From Flaviflagellibacter deserti (GTDB lineage Bacteria > Pseudomonadota > Alphaproteobacteria > Rhizobiales > Methylopilaceae): a stretch of DNA of 64,000 bases. Each line of letters opens with the position of its first letter. The stretch's first letter is position 1. The notes beneath the pieces are model-generated. The model was not told where the DNA came from, did not search any database, and was given only the letters and a program-made list of their open reading frames with translations. Where the stretch lies: the NCBI RefSeq assembly GCF_042652085.1, contig NZ_JBHSJF010000002.1, positions 138,394-202,393 on the forward strand, written 5' to 3'. The position numbers and the translations under genes were made by a program. Below are positions 7,377 to 18,378 of the stretch, piece by piece.

Positions 7377-7744
7377 TAGTCCCACCTTAAAATCCCTCCA
7401 AATCCCGCTTGTGTTCCAAAACTGTTTCGCGTAGGTTCTGCCGCGCAATAGGACAGTCTTGCTGTCCATTTGTTTCCAGGCGCAAGCGCGTTACCCTGTC
7501 GGACTCGGTGAACGGGACCGGGCGGGGTTTTGCCGCCTGGTTTTTGCCGGGCCCGTGCGTAAGGCACTGCCATTGCGGGGTTGGCGAGACGTTTGCATTG
7601 CAGGGTCGGCCCTTAAGGGCCGCTTGGCGGGCAGGCGAGGGGTTGGGGATTGCCGCGGCCGAACGGGCTTGCCCGTGACGGACCCGGGTCCTGGGATATT
7701 TTTACGCCCGTGGGTGTTTCACCCATGGAGCGGGAGGACAGGCG
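7377..7744 (+). other. intergenic region / gltB leader with serial hairpins
   Basis: The 368 bp between the nuclease gene and gltB contain no convincing gene. A GGACAG/CTGTCC hairpin (7451-7467) followed by ATTTGTTT may terminate the nuclease transcript. Close to gltB come ACGGGC-TT-GCCCGT (7663-7676), the 12-bp palindrome GGACCCGGGTCC (7680-7691) followed by a TTTTT run, and TGGGTG-TTT-CACCCA (7711-7725) ending just before the GGGAGGA ribosome-binding site. This could be an attenuator or leader control of glutamate synthase; no known riboswitch was recognised. Confidence 0.45.
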
Positions 7745-10700
7745 ATGGTGAAGAAGCTTCTGGACGAGAGCACGCTGCCGTGGGGGCCGTTGGCCGCCGC
7801 CGCGCGCGACCCCGGAATGCCGCAGCGCGAAGGCCTCTACGATCCGAAGAACGAGCACGATTCGTGCGGCGTCGGCTTCATCGCGCATATGAAGAACGTG
7901 CCCTCGCACGACATCGTCGAGAAGGGCCTGGCGATTCTCGCCAATCTCGAGCATCGCGGCGCGGTGGGCGCCGACGAGCGCGCCGGCGACGGCGTGGGCG
8001 TTCTGGTCCAGATTCCGCACAAGTTCCTGAAGGCGCGCTGCGCCGAGCTCGGCTTCGACCTGCCCGAGCCGCAGCAATATGCCGTCGGCCATGTGTTCAT
8101 GCCGCGCGACGCCGAAGGCCAGCGAATCATCCGTGAAACATTCGCCCGCGTCTTCGTCGAGGAGGGCCTGAGCGTCCTTGGCTGGCGCGACGTGCCGACC
8201 GACAACTCGACCCTCGGCTATTCGGTGCTGCCGACCGAGCCGCACCACGCGCAGGTCTTCATCGGCCGTCCGGAAGGCTTCGCCACCGACGACGACTACG
8301 AGCGGCGGCTCTATGTCGCCCGCAAGCGCGTCTCGAACACGATCTTCGGCGAAAACGACCCGCGCACGAAGGGCTATTACATCCCGTCGCTGTCGTGCCG
8401 GACGCTCGTCTACAAGGGCATGTTCCTGTCGGACCAGATCGGCGTCTATTACCCCGACCTCCGGCACCCGGAGTTCGAGTCGGCGCTGGCGCTCGTCCAT
8501 CAGCGGTTCTCGACCAACACCTTCCCGAGCTGGCAGCTGTCGCACCCCTACCGGATGGTCGCGCACAACGGCGAAATCAACACGCTGCGCGGCAACGTCA
8601 ACTGGATGGCGGCGCGTCAGGCGTCGGTCTCCTCGCCGCTGTTCGGCGAGGACATCGAGAAGCTGTGGCCGATCTCCTACGAGGGGCAGTCGGACACCGC
8701 CTGCTTCGACAACGCGCTCGAATTCCTGGTCCAGGGCGGCTACTCGCTCGCGCATGCCGCGATGATGCTGATCCCGGAAGCCTGGGCCGGCGACCCCCTG
8801 ATGGAGGAGCAGCGCCGCAACTTCTACGAATATCACGCGGCGCTGATGGAGCCGTGGGACGGCCCGGCGGCGATGGCGTTCACCGACGGCCGCCAGATCG
8901 GCGCGACGCTCGACCGTAACGGCCTGCGCCCGGCGCGCTATTTCGTGACCACCGACGACATCGTCGTGATGGCCTCCGAAATGGGCACGCTGACGGTGCC
9001 GGAAGAGAAGATCGTCACCAAGTGGCGCCTGCAGCCCGGCAAGATGCTGCTGATCGACCTGCACGAAGGCCGCATCATCTCCGACGACGAGGTGAAGGCG
9101 CAGCTTGCCGCCGCGCATCCCTACAAGGACTGGCTGGCGAAGACGCAGATCCAGCTGGAGAGCCTCGACAAGGTGTCGTCGGCGCCGGACTGGCAGAGCG
9201 ACGTGCCGCTGCTCGATCGCCAGCAGGCGTTCGGCTACACCCAGGAAGACCTGTCGCTGCTGATGGCGCCGATGGCCGTGACGGGCCAGGAAGCGGTCGG
9301 CTCGATGGGCACCGACACGCCGATCTCGCCGCTCTCGCTGAAGCCGAAGCCGCTCTACACCTATTTCAAGCAGCTGTTCGCGCAGGTCACCAACCCACCG
9401 ATCGACCCGATCCGCGAGGAACTGGTGATGTCGCTGGTGTCCTTCATCGGACCTCGGCCGAACATCCTCGACCATGAGGGAACGGCGGAGAAGAAGCGCC
9501 TCGAAGTCCACCAGCCGATCCTGACCAATGCGGATCTGGAGAAGATCCGCCACATCGAGGACCAGGAGCCGGACTTCTCGGCCGTGACGCTCGACATCTG
9601 CTGGCCCGCCTCCGAGGGCGCCGCCGGGATGGAGAAGGCGGTCGAGGCGCTGTGCCGCGAGGCAGAAAAGGCCGTCGACGAGGGCCGCAACATCATCATC
9701 CTGTCGGACCGCAAGGTCTCGAAGGACTGCATCGCGATCCCGGCGCTGCTCGCGACCGCGGCCGTTCACCATTACCTGATCCGCAAGGGTCTCCGGACCT
9801 CGGTCGGCCTCGTCGTCGAGACCGGCGAAGCGCGCGAAGTGCACCACTTCGCCTGCCTCGCAGGCTATGGCGCGGAAGCGATCAACCCGTATCTCGCCTT
9901 CGAGACCATGCTGGAGATGCACCGCGCGGGCGAATATCCGCCGGAGGTCTCCGAGTACGAGGCGGTGTCACGCTTCATCAAGTCGATCGGCAAGGGCCTG
10001 CTCAAGGTCGCGTCGAAGATGGGCATCTCGACCTACCAGTCCTATTGCGGCGCGCAGATCTTCGACGCGGTCGGCCTGCAGTCCGACTTCGTGGAGAAGT
10101 ATTTCCGCGGCACCTCGGCCCCGATCGGCGGCATCGGCATCAACGAGGTCGCCGAGGAGACGGTGAAGCGCCACGAACAGGCGTTCGGCCCGATCCAGAT
10201 CTATCGCCACGCGCTCGATGTCGGCGGCGAATATGCATTGCGCATGCGCGGCGAGGACCATGCCTGGACCGCGGACACGGTGCGCGACCTGCAGCATGCC
10301 GTGCGTGGCAACAGCGAGGAGCGCTACCGGGCGTTCGCCAGGCAGATCAACGAATGCGTCGATCGTCCGCTGACGATCCGCTCGCTGTTCGACTTCAAGA
10401 CCGCCGAGAGCGACGGCCGCGCGCCGGTTCCGCTGGAGGAGGTCGAGGACGCGGCATCGATCGTGCGGCGCTTCGCGACCGGTGCGATGTCCTACGGCTC
10501 GATCAGCCGCGAGGCGCACACCACGCTCGCGATCGCCATGAACCGGATCGGCGGCAAGTCGAACACCGGCGAGGGCGGCGAGGAAAGTGATCGCTTCAAG
10601 CCGCTGCCGAACGGCGACACGATGCGCTCGGCGATCAAGCAGGTGGCCTCGGGACGCTTCGGCGTGACGGCGGAATACCTCGTCAACGCCGACATGATCC

Positions 10701-12442
10701 AGATCAAGATGGCGCAGGGCGCGAAGCCCGGTGAAGGCGGCCAGCTGCCCGGCCACAAGGTCGACGCGGTGATCGCCAAGGTCCGGCATTCGACGCAGGG
10801 CGTCGGCCTGATCTCGCCGCCGCCGCACCACGACATCTATTCGATCGAGGACCTGGCGCAGCTCATCTACGACCTGAAGAACGTCAACCCGCAGGCTGAC
10901 GTCTCGGTGAAGCTCGTCTCCGAGGTCGGCGTCGGCACGGTCGCGGCGGGCGTCGCCAAGGCGCGCGCCGACCATGTGACGATCTCAGGCTTCGAGGGCG
11001 GCACCGGCGCGAGCCCGCTGACCTCGATCAAGCATGCCGGTTCTCCGTGGGAGATCGGCCTCGCCGAGACGCACCAGACTTTGGTGAAGAACCAGCTTCG
11101 CGGCCGCATCGCGGTGCAGGTCGACGGTGGTCTGCGCACCGGACGCGACGTCGTGATCGGCGCCATGCTCGGCGCCGACGAATTCGGCTTCGCGACCGCG
11201 CCGCTGATCGCGGCCGGCTGCATCATGATGCGCAAGTGCCATCTCAACACCTGCCCGGTCGGCGTCGCGACGCAGGACCCGGTGCTGAGGAAGCGCTTCG
11301 TCGGCCAGCCCGAGCACGTGATCAACTACTTCTTCTTCGTCGCCGAGGAAGTGCGGGAGATCATGGCCTCGCTCGGCTACCGGAACTTCGACGAGATGAT
11401 CGGCCAGATGCAGATGCTGGACCGCACCCGCGTCATCGAGCACTGGAAGGCGCAAGGCCTCGACTTCTCGCGCATGTTCCAGAAGCCGGTCGCGGAAGAG
11501 GGCATCTCGATCCGCCACACCGAGCTGCAGAACCATCACCTCGAAACGGTGCTGGATCGCGGCCTGATTGCCGACGCGCAGCCCGCGCTGGTGAACGGCG
11601 AAAAGGTGCTGATCGAGACCTCGATCCGCAGCCTGAACCGCTCGGCGGGAGCGATGCTCTCCGGGGAGGTGGCAAAGCGCTACGGCCACAAGGGCCTGCC
11701 GGACGACACGATCCTCGTGAAGATGACGGGCACCGCCGGCCAGGCCTACGGCGCGTGGCTCGCGCAGGGCGTCTCGTTCGAGCTCGAAGGCGAAGCCAAC
11801 GACTATGTCGGCAAGGGCCTCGCGGGCGGCCGCATCGTCGTCAAGCCGCCGGCGAATTCGGGCATCGTTCCGGAGCAGTCGATCATCGTCGGCAACACGG
11901 TGCTCTACGGCGCGATCGCGGGCGAAGTGTATTTCCGCGGCGTCGCCGGCGAGCGCTTCGCCGTCCGCAACTCCGGCGCCATCGCGGTCGTCGAGGGCAC
12001 CGGCGACCATGGCTGCGAATACATGACCGGCGGCGTGGTCGTCGTTCTCGGCAAGACGGGCCGCAACTTCGCGGCCGGCATGTCGGGCGGCGTGGCTTAC
12101 GTCTGGGACGAGGACGGCACGTTCAAGGACCGCTGCAACATGTCCATGGTCGAGCTCGAGCCGGTCGCCGAGGAAGAAGAGCTGATGCAGCGCGTGCATC
12201 ACCAGGGCGGCGATCTCCTGTTCAAGGGGCGTGTCGAGCTGATGAGCAACATGACGGCATTCGACGCCGAGCGGCTGATCCAACTCATCGTCAATCACGA
12301 GCGCTATACGGGCTCGGCCCGGGCACGTGCGATTCTCGACGACTGGGCGAACGCCCGCTCGAAGTTCGTGAAGGTGATGCCGGTCGAATATCGCCGCGCG
12401 CTTGCCGAAATGGCCAAGCGCGAACTGGTCGCGGCGGAGTGA
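7745..12442 (+). CDS. gltB: glutamate synthase (NADPH) large subunit
   Basis: At 1565 residues this matches the GOGAT alpha subunit. Cys41 (EHDSCGVGF) is the expected N-terminal nucleophile of the glutaminase domain after removal of a 40-residue propeptide. The central and FMN-binding domains follow ([24 protein letters not shown]), then the [3Fe-4S] cysteines in [17 protein letters not shown] (Cys1159, Cys1165, Cys1170) and a C-terminal GxGxG helix ([14 protein letters not shown]). It converts glutamine and 2-oxoglutarate to two glutamates with GltD supplying electrons. The ATG follows GGGAGGA. Its TGA overlaps the GTG of a GST-like gene, which separates it from gltD. Confidence 0.97.
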   Translation: MVKKLLDESTLPWGPLAAAARDPGMPQREGLYDPKNEHDSCGVGFIAHMKNVPSHDIVEKGLAILANLEHRGAVGADERAGDGVGVLVQIPHKFLKARCAELGFDLPEPQQYAVGHVFMPRDAEGQRIIRETFARVFVEEGLSVLGWRDVPTDNSTLGYSVLPTEPHHAQVFIGRPEGFATDDDYERRLYVARKRVSNTIFGENDPRTKGYYIPSLSCRTLVYKGMFLSDQIGVYYPDLRHPEFESALALVHQRFSTNTFPSWQLSHPYRMVAHNGEINTLRGNVNWMAARQASVSSPLFGEDIEKLWPISYEGQSDTACFDNALEFLVQGGYSLAHAAMMLIPEAWAGDPLMEEQRRNFYEYHAALMEPWDGPAAMAFTDGRQIGATLDRNGLRPARYFVTTDDIVVMASEMGTLTVPEEKIVTKWRLQPGKMLLIDLHEGRIISDDEVKAQLAAAHPYKDWLAKTQIQLESLDKVSSAPDWQSDVPLLDRQQAFGYTQEDLSLLMAPMAVTGQEAVGSMGTDTPISPLSLKPKPLYTYFKQLFAQVTNPPIDPIREELVMSLVSFIGPRPNILDHEGTAEKKRLEVHQPILTNADLEKIRHIEDQEPDFSAVTLDICWPASEGAAGMEKAVEALCREAEKAVDEGRNIIILSDRKVSKDCIAIPALLATAAVHHYLIRKGLRTSVGLVVETGEAREVHHFACLAGYGAEAINPYLAFETMLEMHRAGEYPPEVSEYEAVSRFIKSIGKGLLKVASKMGISTYQSYCGAQIFDAVGLQSDFVEKYFRGTSAPIGGIGINEVAEETVKRHEQAFGPIQIYRHALDVGGEYALRMRGEDHAWTADTVRDLQHAVRGNSEERYRAFARQINECVDRPLTIRSLFDFKTAESDGRAPVPLEEVEDAASIVRRFATGAMSYGSISREAHTTLAIAMNRIGGKSNTGEGGEESDRFKPLPNGDTMRSAIKQVASGRFGVTAEYLVNADMIQIKMAQGAKPGEGGQLPGHKVDAVIAKVRHSTQGVGLISPPPHHDIYSIEDLAQLIYDLKNVNPQADVSVKLVSEVGVGTVAAGVAKARADHVTISGFEGGTGASPLTSIKHAGSPWEIGLAETHQTLVKNQLRGRIAVQVDGGLRTGRDVVIGAMLGADEFGFATAPLIAAGCIMMRKCHLNTCPVGVATQDPVLRKRFVGQPEHVINYFFFVAEEVREIMASLGYRNFDEMIGQMQMLDRTRVIEHWKAQGLDFSRMFQKPVAEEGISIRHTELQNHHLETVLDRGLIADAQPALVNGEKVLIETSIRSLNRSAGAMLSGEVAKRYGHKGLPDDTILVKMTGTAGQAYGAWLAQGVSFELEGEANDYVGKGLAGGRIVVKPPANSGIVPEQSIIVGNTVLYGAIAGEVYFRGVAGERFAVRNSGAIAVVEGTGDHGCEYMTGGVVVVLGKTGRNFAAGMSGGVAYVWDEDGTFKDRCNMSMVELEPVAEEEELMQRVHHQGGDLLFKGRVELMSNMTAFDAERLIQLIVNHERYTGSARARAILDDWANARSKFVKVMPVEYRRALAEMAKRELVAAE

Positions 12443-13038
12443 AGGTTTACGGCGACACGAAATCGGGCAATTGCCTGAAGGTCCTCTACACGGCGGATTT
12501 TCTTGGCCTGACCTACGAATTCGTGCCCGTCGACATCACCAAGGGGGAAAGCCGGACGCCGGCCTTCCTCGCAAGGAGTGCAATGGGGCAGGTGCCTCTC
12601 GTCGAGTTCGACGACGGGCGCTGTCTTGCCCAGTCGAATGCGATCATCCGGTATCTGGCGCGCGGCAGCCGCCTGATCCCGGACGATCCGTTCCTCGGGG
12701 CGAAGGTCGACGAGTTGCTGTTCTGGGAGCAGTACAGCCACGAACCATACGTGGCGACGTGCCGGTTCCAGATGGTCTATCTCGGCAAGCCGAGCAGCGA
12801 ACGCGAGCCGATCCGGGTCGAGAAGGGCGAGAAGGCGCTCGACTTCATGGAAACGAGGCTCGCCGGTCGTCAGTGGTTCATCGGCGACGAGCTATCGCTC
12901 GCCGATATCGCCCTCGTTGCCTATACGAGGGTTGCCCATGAGGGCGGTTTCGATCTCGCGTCCCGTCCGGGCGTGAGAAAGTGGATTGGACGCTGCGAAG
13001 AGGCCCTGGGCCTTAAGGCAGAAGTGGAAAGCGTTTGA
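12439..13038 (+). CDS. glutathione S-transferase family protein inside the glt operon
   Basis: A 199-residue GST-like protein: N-terminal thioredoxin-fold domain ([15 protein letters not shown], then MGQVPLVEF and the glutathione-binding [10 protein letters not shown]), followed by an all-helical C-terminal domain with the usual N-capping motif [11 protein letters not shown]. The start is GTG at 12439, overlapping the gltB TGA as GTGA, so translation is probably coupled to gltB. The gltD start is only 10 bases downstream. Cys in the SGNC motif may be catalytic instead of Ser/Tyr. Its partner role in glutamate synthase is unknown; the insertion between gltB and gltD is notable. Confidence 0.88.
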   Translation: MKVYGDTKSGNCLKVLYTADFLGLTYEFVPVDITKGESRTPAFLARSAMGQVPLVEFDDGRCLAQSNAIIRYLARGSRLIPDDPFLGAKVDELLFWEQYSHEPYVATCRFQMVYLGKPSSEREPIRVEKGEKALDFMETRLAGRQWFIGDELSLADIALVAYTRVAHEGGFDLASRPGVRKWIGRCEEALGLKAEVESV

Positions 13039-13048
13039 GGACTGGGAC

Positions 13049-14470
13049 ATGGGCAAGGTAACGGGCTTCCTGGAGATCGAACGCCAGGACCGGAAATATG
13101 CTCCGGCGGCCGACCGCGTGCGGAACTACAAGGAATTCGTCATTCCGCTCGGCGACGAGGGGACGAAGACCCAGGCCGCGCGCTGCATGGATTGCGGCAT
13201 TCCGTACTGCCACAACGGCTGCCCGGTGAATAACCAGATCCCGGACTGGAACGACCTCGTCTATCACGGCGACTGGGAAGAGGCCGCGCGCAACCTCCAT
13301 TCGACCAACAATTTCCCGGAATTCACCGGCCGCATATGCCCGGCGCCCTGCCAGGAAAGCTGCACGCTGAACCTCATCGACCAGCCGGTGACGATCAAAA
13401 CAATCGAGCAGGCGATCGCCGACAAGGCGTGGGCGAACGGCTGGGTCGACATCGTCTCGCTGCGTCCGAAGACCGGCAAGACAATTGCCGTCATCGGCTC
13501 CGGTCCGGCGGGCCTCGCGGCCGCGCAGCAGCTCGCGCGCGCCGGCCATGAGGTCCACGTCTACGAGAAGAATGCGCGCGCCGGCGGCCTGCTGCGCTAT
13601 GGCATCCCCGACTTCAAGCTGGAGAAGGACGTCGTCGAGCGCCGCGTGAAGCAGCTCGAGGCCGAGGGCGTGACGTTCCATTACGGCGTCAATGTCGGCA
13701 AGGACGTGTCGGCGAAGCAGCTCGCCTCCGAGCATGACGCCGTCGTGCTGTCCGGCGGCTCCGAGAAGCCGCGCGACCTGCCTGTGCCGGGCCGCGAACT
13801 CGCGGGCATCCACTATGCGATGGATTTCCTGACCCAGAACAACCGCCGCGTCTCCGGCGAGAACACCGATGTCCAGGATCCGATCCTCGCGACCGGCAAG
13901 CATGTCGTCGTGATCGGTGGCGGCGATACCGGTTCGGACTGCATCGGCACCTCGATGCGCCACGGCGCGCTTTCGGTGACGCAGCTCGAAATCCTGCCGA
14001 TGCCGCCGGTGCATCCGAACAAGCTGATGACCTGGCCGGACTGGCCGTTGCGTCTGCGCACCTCATCGTCGCACGAAGAGGGGGCCGAGCGTGACTTCGC
14101 GGTGCTGACCCAGAAGTTCTCGGGCGAGAACGGCCGGGTCGAGAAGCTCCATTGCGTGAAGGTCGATGCCCGGTTCCAGCCGATCCCCGGCACGGAGTTC
14201 GAGATCAATGCAGACCTCGTGTTCCTGGCGATGGGCTTCGTCCATCCGGTGCACGAAGGCATGATCGAGGAACTCGGCGTCTCGACCGATGCGCGCGGCA
14301 ACGTCATAGCCTCGACGCTGAACTACGAGACCTCCGTGCCGAACATCTTCGCCGCCGGCGACATGCGCCGCGGCCAGTCGCTGGTCGTCTGGGCAATCCG
14401 CGAGGGCCGTCAGGCCGCGCATGCGGTCGATGCCTTCCTGATGGGGTCGAGCGTCCTGCCTCGGGTCTGA
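13049..14470 (+). CDS. gltD: glutamate synthase small subunit
   Basis: The 473-residue product has the GltD order: N-terminal cysteine-rich [4Fe-4S] segments ([14 protein letters not shown] and CPAPCQESC), a FAD Rossmann motif [17 protein letters not shown], and an NADPH Rossmann motif [13 protein letters not shown], with a C-terminal FAD closing motif [17 protein letters not shown]. It passes electrons from NADPH to GltB. The ATG at 13049 ([12 protein letters not shown]) is preferred over the in-frame start inside the GST gene because GAGG lies upstream and this is the conserved N-terminus. Third gene of the gltB-GST-gltD operon. Confidence 0.96.
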   Translation: MGKVTGFLEIERQDRKYAPAADRVRNYKEFVIPLGDEGTKTQAARCMDCGIPYCHNGCPVNNQIPDWNDLVYHGDWEEAARNLHSTNNFPEFTGRICPAPCQESCTLNLIDQPVTIKTIEQAIADKAWANGWVDIVSLRPKTGKTIAVIGSGPAGLAAAQQLARAGHEVHVYEKNARAGGLLRYGIPDFKLEKDVVERRVKQLEAEGVTFHYGVNVGKDVSAKQLASEHDAVVLSGGSEKPRDLPVPGRELAGIHYAMDFLTQNNRRVSGENTDVQDPILATGKHVVVIGGGDTGSDCIGTSMRHGALSVTQLEILPMPPVHPNKLMTWPDWPLRLRTSSSHEEGAERDFAVLTQKFSGENGRVEKLHCVKVDARFQPIPGTEFEINADLVFLAMGFVHPVHEGMIEELGVSTDARGNVIASTLNYETSVPNIFAAGDMRRGQSLVVWAIREGRQAAHAVDAFLMGSSVLPRV

Positions 14471-14477
14471 GGATCCT

Positions 14478-14611
14478 CCCTCTCCTGCGAAGCGGGAGAG
14501 GGTCGAGTCGCGTCACGCGACCGGGGTGAGGGCAAGCACGATGCTCATTGCTGCAATCATGCCCTCACCCGCTCGCTCCGCGAGTCGACCTCTCCCGTGA
14601 ACGGGAGAGGT
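14478..14611. repeat. class A dispersed palindromic repeat, copy 3
   Basis: The left hairpin pairs CCCTCTCC (14478-14485) with GGAGAGGG (14495-14502); the right one pairs ACCTCTCCCGT (14588-14598) with ACGGGAGAGGT (14601-14611). The inner variable stem is CTCGC-TCC-GCGAG (14572-14584). It lies between the converging gltD and DUF459 genes and could end transcription of both. Confidence 0.8.
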
Positions 14612-14636
14612 AAGGCCGCTGGCCTGCCCGGTCGCA

Positions 14637-15941
14637 CTAGTTCGCGACCGGTGTCACCGTCGCCTCTGGAGCAGTCGCGTCGGTCCAGCTGAAATCGTCG
14701 CCGCGTCCGGGCTTCGGCGGCACGACCTCGCCGTCCCTCATCGCCTTCTGCGCCATCTCGACATCCGGCAGGCTTTGGGCCGGAGCGGCGGGCGCGGGCG
14801 GAACAAGGATCGCGCCCGGCGTGCGAGGCGCTTCCCCGAGCAGGAGGATGCGGCTCGATCCGGGGGTGAGGGGCGCGGAGATTTCCTTGGCGATCTCCGC
14901 GTCGGTGTTGGCATCGTCCTTGGTCGTCAGATAGCCGCGCAGTTCGAGTTCCACATAGTGGGCGAGCTTTGCCGAGCCGGCCCTTGTGAAGTGGACGCCG
15001 TCGGCCATGCGCAGGCGCACCGTGCGGCCTTCGAGGTTCGGACCCTGGGTCATGAACTGCTCGTCGTCGTCGACGAAGCCTTCCCAGACATCGATGAAGA
15101 TGCCGCCGAGCGATTGCAGGCGCTGCTGCACGAGCTCGTTGGCGAAGGCGTAGTCGGTCGAGGTCTTCTGGTCGGCGACCGGAGGCAGGGCGACCCAGAG
15201 GAGCGGGATGTTGCGCTGGCGGAAGGACAGGATGACGTCGTCGACCTTGGCGGCGTAGAGGTCCATCCACGATGCGCCCCCGGATGTGGGGGCGTCGGCC
15301 GGCGCGTCGGCATTAGGCTTCTTCGGCGGGTCGTCGTACGGGCCCATCATGATGACGGCGGCCGTGACCGGCTTCTCGCGCAGGAAGATCTCGTCGATGA
15401 CGTCGCGCCAGGGCTTGTCGGTCTCCTTCAGGAAACCGATGCCGGGGCGGATTTCGCGGACGAGGCCGACCTCCGGCCGCTCGCTGAGCGCCTCGACGAG
15501 GCCGTTGGCCAGGTTTTCCGCGAGCGAGTCGCCGATGACCGCGACGAATGTGGTCTGCTGGACGGCGGGCTTCTTCGGCGCCGCCGGGCGCGGCGCGGCG
15601 GGGGCGCTGTCGGCGTTGTATTGCTGCTGGGGGACCTGCTGCTGGCCGCCGGACGGCCAGCGCGGCGCGGGCAGGCCGAGGCGCGGAAACAGGCGTTGGA
15701 AGAAGCCGACACGCGGACGCGCCTCCTGCTGCTGCGGCACATACTGGCGGCTCGGATTGACGTATTGCCGCTCCGACGGCGGGATATAGCCCGGCGGATA
15801 GGTCCTCTGACGCGGGGGCCTCTGGGGCTGATAGCGCGGCGGAGCCTCGTAGCGCGGCTCAAAGAATTGGGCATGGGCCGGCGCGCCAGCGTAGAGCGCG
15901 GCGAAAACCAGACCTGCGAGAAAGAGCCGCAACGAACGCAT
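14637..15941 (-). CDS. DUF459 family SGNH hydrolase, periplasmic
   Basis: A 434-residue protein with signal peptide (MRSLRLFLAGLVFAALYAG...AHA), then about 110 residues of Pro/Gln/Arg-rich low complexity and an SGNH hydrolase domain: block I VIGDSLAENLANGL with the nucleophile Ser, MMGPYDD in the middle and the catalytic Asp-His in DGVHFTRAGSAKLAHYVE. DUF459 proteins are periplasmic esterase-like enzymes in Rhizobiales, presumed to act on envelope polysaccharides. The Pro-rich linker suggests a wall-spanning tether. The C-terminal tail is Pro/Ala rich. Substrate unknown. Confidence 0.85.
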   Translation of the reverse strand: MRSLRLFLAGLVFAALYAGAPAHAQFFEPRYEAPPRYQPQRPPRQRTYPPGYIPPSERQYVNPSRQYVPQQQEARPRVGFFQRLFPRLGLPAPRWPSGGQQQVPQQQYNADSAPAAPRPAAPKKPAVQQTTFVAVIGDSLAENLANGLVEALSERPEVGLVREIRPGIGFLKETDKPWRDVIDEIFLREKPVTAAVIMMGPYDDPPKKPNADAPADAPTSGGASWMDLYAAKVDDVILSFRQRNIPLLWVALPPVADQKTSTDYAFANELVQQRLQSLGGIFIDVWEGFVDDDEQFMTQGPNLEGRTVRLRMADGVHFTRAGSAKLAHYVELELRGYLTTKDDANTDAEIAKEISAPLTPGSSRILLLGEAPRTPGAILVPPAPAAPAQSLPDVEMAQKAMRDGEVVPPKPGRGDDFSWTDATAPEATVTPVAN

Positions 15942-16000
15942 CAGACACCCGGTGAAGGCCCAAAGCCTTCCGTGTTCAGCCCCGTGTCCTGATTAAAGCT

Positions 16001-17215
16001 TCAGTTCGGCGCGCGCAAACGCTCAAGCACCGACGGCGTGGCGTTTCCATCGGCATACATGCCGATGCGGGACTGGAACCGGCGGATCGCGTCGCGCGTC
16101 TGGGCGCCGAACTGGCCGTCGACCTTGCCGACCGGATAACCGCGCTGGACGAGGAGACGCTGGATCTCCTCGCGCTCGGGCTGGGTCAGGAGCTGGTCCG
16201 CCGGCCATGGCGCGACGAACGGGCCGGCGCCGCGGATGCGGTCGGCGAGATGGCCCACGACGAGCGCGTAATTGTCTGAATTGTTGTAGCGCTTGATGAC
16301 CCGGAAGTTCGGCAGGACGAGGAAGGCTGGGCCGGTCGGGCCGCCGGGCAGGAGCAGGCGTCCCTGGTCGGTCGGGCGTGGAAAATCCTGGTCGCCCGCG
16401 CGGCGCACGCCCATCGCCTTCCACTGCGACAGCGGCGCGGCGCCCATGGATTTGCCGTGCTGGACGTTGAAGTTCGGCGGCAGGATGACCTCGTAGCCCC
16501 AGGTCTCACCGGGACGCCAGCCGGACTTCTTGAGATAATTCGCGGTCGAAGCCAGCGCGTCCGGGATCGTGGTCCAGATGTCGCGGCGGCCGTCGCCCGT
16601 GATGTCGACGGCGAAGGCCTTGAAACTCGACGGCATGAACTGGGTATGGCCCATCGCGCCGGCCCAGGAGCCGACCATGTGCTTGGGATCGGTATGCCCC
16701 TGCGCGAGGATGTCGAGCGCGGCCAACAGCTCCTTGCGGAAGTATTCGGCGCGATAGCCGTTATAGGCGAGGGTCGCCATGGCGCGGATGGCGTTATGGC
16801 CGCCGAGGAAGCCGCCGTAATTGGTCTCGTTGCCCCAGACCGAGAGGACGACGAAGCGGTCGACGCCGTAGGTCTGCTCGATGATTCGGAGCGCCTGATC
16901 CCATTCCTGCGCCTTCAGCCGGCCCTTCTCGATGCGCAGATCGGAGGCGCGCTTCATGATGTATTGCGCGCTGGTCGACTTGAATTCCGGCTGCTTGCGC
17001 GTCGCCTCCATGACCGTCGGGTCCGGGGTCATGCCGGAGAAAGCGGAGACAAAGATCTGGCGCGGGATGCCGCGCGCCTGCGCGTCGAGCCAGAGCCGGT
17101 CGACGAAGGCGGGGAAATTGGCCGCCGCGGCCGTAGGTAGCAGCGTTGCTGCGATCAATAGTCCGCCGGCGAGAAGGCCGGAGCGGGAGACAGCGAACCT
17201 GGCTTTGGTCGTCAT
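16001..17215 (-). CDS. MltB-type lytic murein transglycosylase with peptidoglycan-binding domain
   Basis: The 404-residue protein has a signal peptide, a transglycosylase domain of the SLT_2/MltB type with the catalytic Glu in VWGNETNYGG, GHTQFMPSSF and GDGRRDIW, and a C-terminal PG_binding_1 domain (LLVQRGYPVGKVDGQFGAQT, RFQSRIGMYADG). It cleaves the MurNAc-GlcNAc bond in the periplasm, forming 1,6-anhydro ends. The ATG at 17215 is preferred; a longer frame would need a TTG at 17251. No lipobox is seen, so it is likely soluble. Divergent from galU. Confidence 0.9.
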   Translation of the reverse strand: MTTKARFAVSRSGLLAGGLLIAATLLPTAAAANFPAFVDRLWLDAQARGIPRQIFVSAFSGMTPDPTVMEATRKQPEFKSTSAQYIMKRASDLRIEKGRLKAQEWDQALRIIEQTYGVDRFVVLSVWGNETNYGGFLGGHNAIRAMATLAYNGYRAEYFRKELLAALDILAQGHTDPKHMVGSWAGAMGHTQFMPSSFKAFAVDITGDGRRDIWTTIPDALASTANYLKKSGWRPGETWGYEVILPPNFNVQHGKSMGAAPLSQWKAMGVRRAGDQDFPRPTDQGRLLLPGGPTGPAFLVLPNFRVIKRYNNSDNYALVVGHLADRIRGAGPFVAPWPADQLLTQPEREEIQRLLVQRGYPVGKVDGQFGAQTRDAIRRFQSRIGMYADGNATPSVLERLRAPN

Positions 17216-17399
17216 GGTCTTACCCGATTTGCAGGGAGACTTTAGCCTCAAGACGGCCTGAACACAGTTAGTATCCGGTAAACGACACCGTTAGTCATGT
17301 GTTTGAACCATGTTTGTCGTTCCCTGCTTCCGGTTTTTGGAAAACTTTGGCTAGATGCCGAATGGGGCTGTCTTTTTTCCTCCCACAGCGAGTGTCCTC

Positions 17400-18266
17400 A
17401 TGAAGCGTATCCGCAAAGCCGTCTTCCCGGTCGCCGGTCTCGGCACGCGATTCCTGCCGGCCACCAAGGCGGTTCCGAAGGAGATGCTGACAGTGGTCGA
17501 TCGCCCTGTGATCCAGCATGTCGTGGACGAGGCGAAGGCTGCGGGAATCGAGCATTTCATCTTCGTGACCGGTCGCGGCAAGGCGGTGATCGAGGATCAC
17601 TTCGACATCGGCTTCGAACTGGAAACCACGCTGGAGCGCCGGAACAAGAGCAAGGAACTGGCGGCGCTGAGGGCCGATTTGCCGGCGGCAGGCGAGACGA
17701 GCTTCACCCGCCAGCAGTCGCCGCTCGGCCTCGGCCATGCGGTCTGGTGCGCCCGCGACATCGTCGGCGACGAGCCGTTCGCGCTGGTTCTCCCCGACAT
17801 GCTCCACCACGGCCCGAGCTGCCTGAAAGGCATGATCGACGTCTACAATCAGGCCGGCGGCAACGTGATCGCCGTCAACGAAGTGCCGAAAGAGCAGGTG
17901 TCGTCCTACGGCATCGTCGGCGTCGGAGAGAGCCGGGGCTCGGGCTTCAGGATCACCAGCATGGTCGAGAAGCCCAAGGTGGAGGATGCGCCGTCGAACT
18001 ATTCGATCTCGGGCCGCTACATCCTGCAGCCGGAGATCTTCGATATCCTGGCCAAGCAGGAGCCGGGAGCGGGCAACGAGATCCAGCTGACCGATTCGAT
18101 GCTGACACTGGCGAAGGCGCAGGACTTCTTCGGCTATCGCTTCGACGGCAAGATCTACGACACTGGTTCGAAGATCGGCTTCCTCGCCGCGAACATCGCC
18201 TACGCGCTGGATCGCGAGGATCTCGGGCCGCAGCTCAAGGCGGAGATCAAGACGCTGTTAGGATAA
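17400..18266 (+). CDS. galU: UTP-glucose-1-phosphate uridylyltransferase
   Basis: The 288-residue product shows the GalU signature: [20 protein letters not shown], the P-loop-like nucleotide-binding start, [20 protein letters not shown], then [15 protein letters not shown] and a C-terminal [14 protein letters not shown]. It makes UDP-glucose for exopolysaccharide, lipopolysaccharide and cyclic glucans. The ATG at 17400 gives the usual length; an in-frame ATG at 17355 would add 15 atypical residues. It is divergent from the transglycosylase gene and converges on the outer-membrane protein gene across a class A repeat. Confidence 0.95.
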   Translation: MKRIRKAVFPVAGLGTRFLPATKAVPKEMLTVVDRPVIQHVVDEAKAAGIEHFIFVTGRGKAVIEDHFDIGFELETTLERRNKSKELAALRADLPAAGETSFTRQQSPLGLGHAVWCARDIVGDEPFALVLPDMLHHGPSCLKGMIDVYNQAGGNVIAVNEVPKEQVSSYGIVGVGESRGSGFRITSMVEKPKVEDAPSNYSISGRYILQPEIFDILAKQEPGAGNEIQLTDSMLTLAKAQDFFGYRFDGKIYDTGSKIGFLAANIAYALDREDLGPQLKAEIKTLLG

Positions 18267-18274
18267 CTGATGGC

Positions 18275-18375
18275 CCTCTCCCGAGGGGAGAGGTGGAGGG
18301 TACGCCCTCTCGACAGATATTACCCCTCTCCCGGTCGCGGTTTCCGCCGCGACTCGACCTCTCCCTCAGGAGAGG
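18275..18375. repeat. class A dispersed palindromic repeat, copy 4 (short)
   Basis: Flanking hairpins CCTCTCCC (18275-18282)/GGGAGAGG (18286-18293) and CCTCTCC (18358-18364)/GGAGAGG (18369-18375) enclose an inner stem GTCGCGG (18334-18340)/CCGCGAC (18347-18353). Shorter than the other copies. It separates the convergent galU and beta-barrel genes. Confidence 0.7.
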
Positions 18376-18378
18376 CGG

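Noticed and set aside
7413..7427. Possible LexA box GTTC-N7-GTTT downstream of the OLD gene
   Set aside because: One mismatch in a conserved base and no start codon or promoter nearby that it could control.
5045..7450. Direct repeats (attachment sites) bounding the AT-rich island
   Set aside because: No convincing matching flanks were seen at the two edges, and there is no integrase gene or tRNA next to the island.
7613..12298. Long open frames antisense to gltB
   Set aside because: They follow from high G+C codon structure on the real strand; gltB has complete domain motifs over the whole length, and the antisense products are Arg/His/Ala-rich without any domain.
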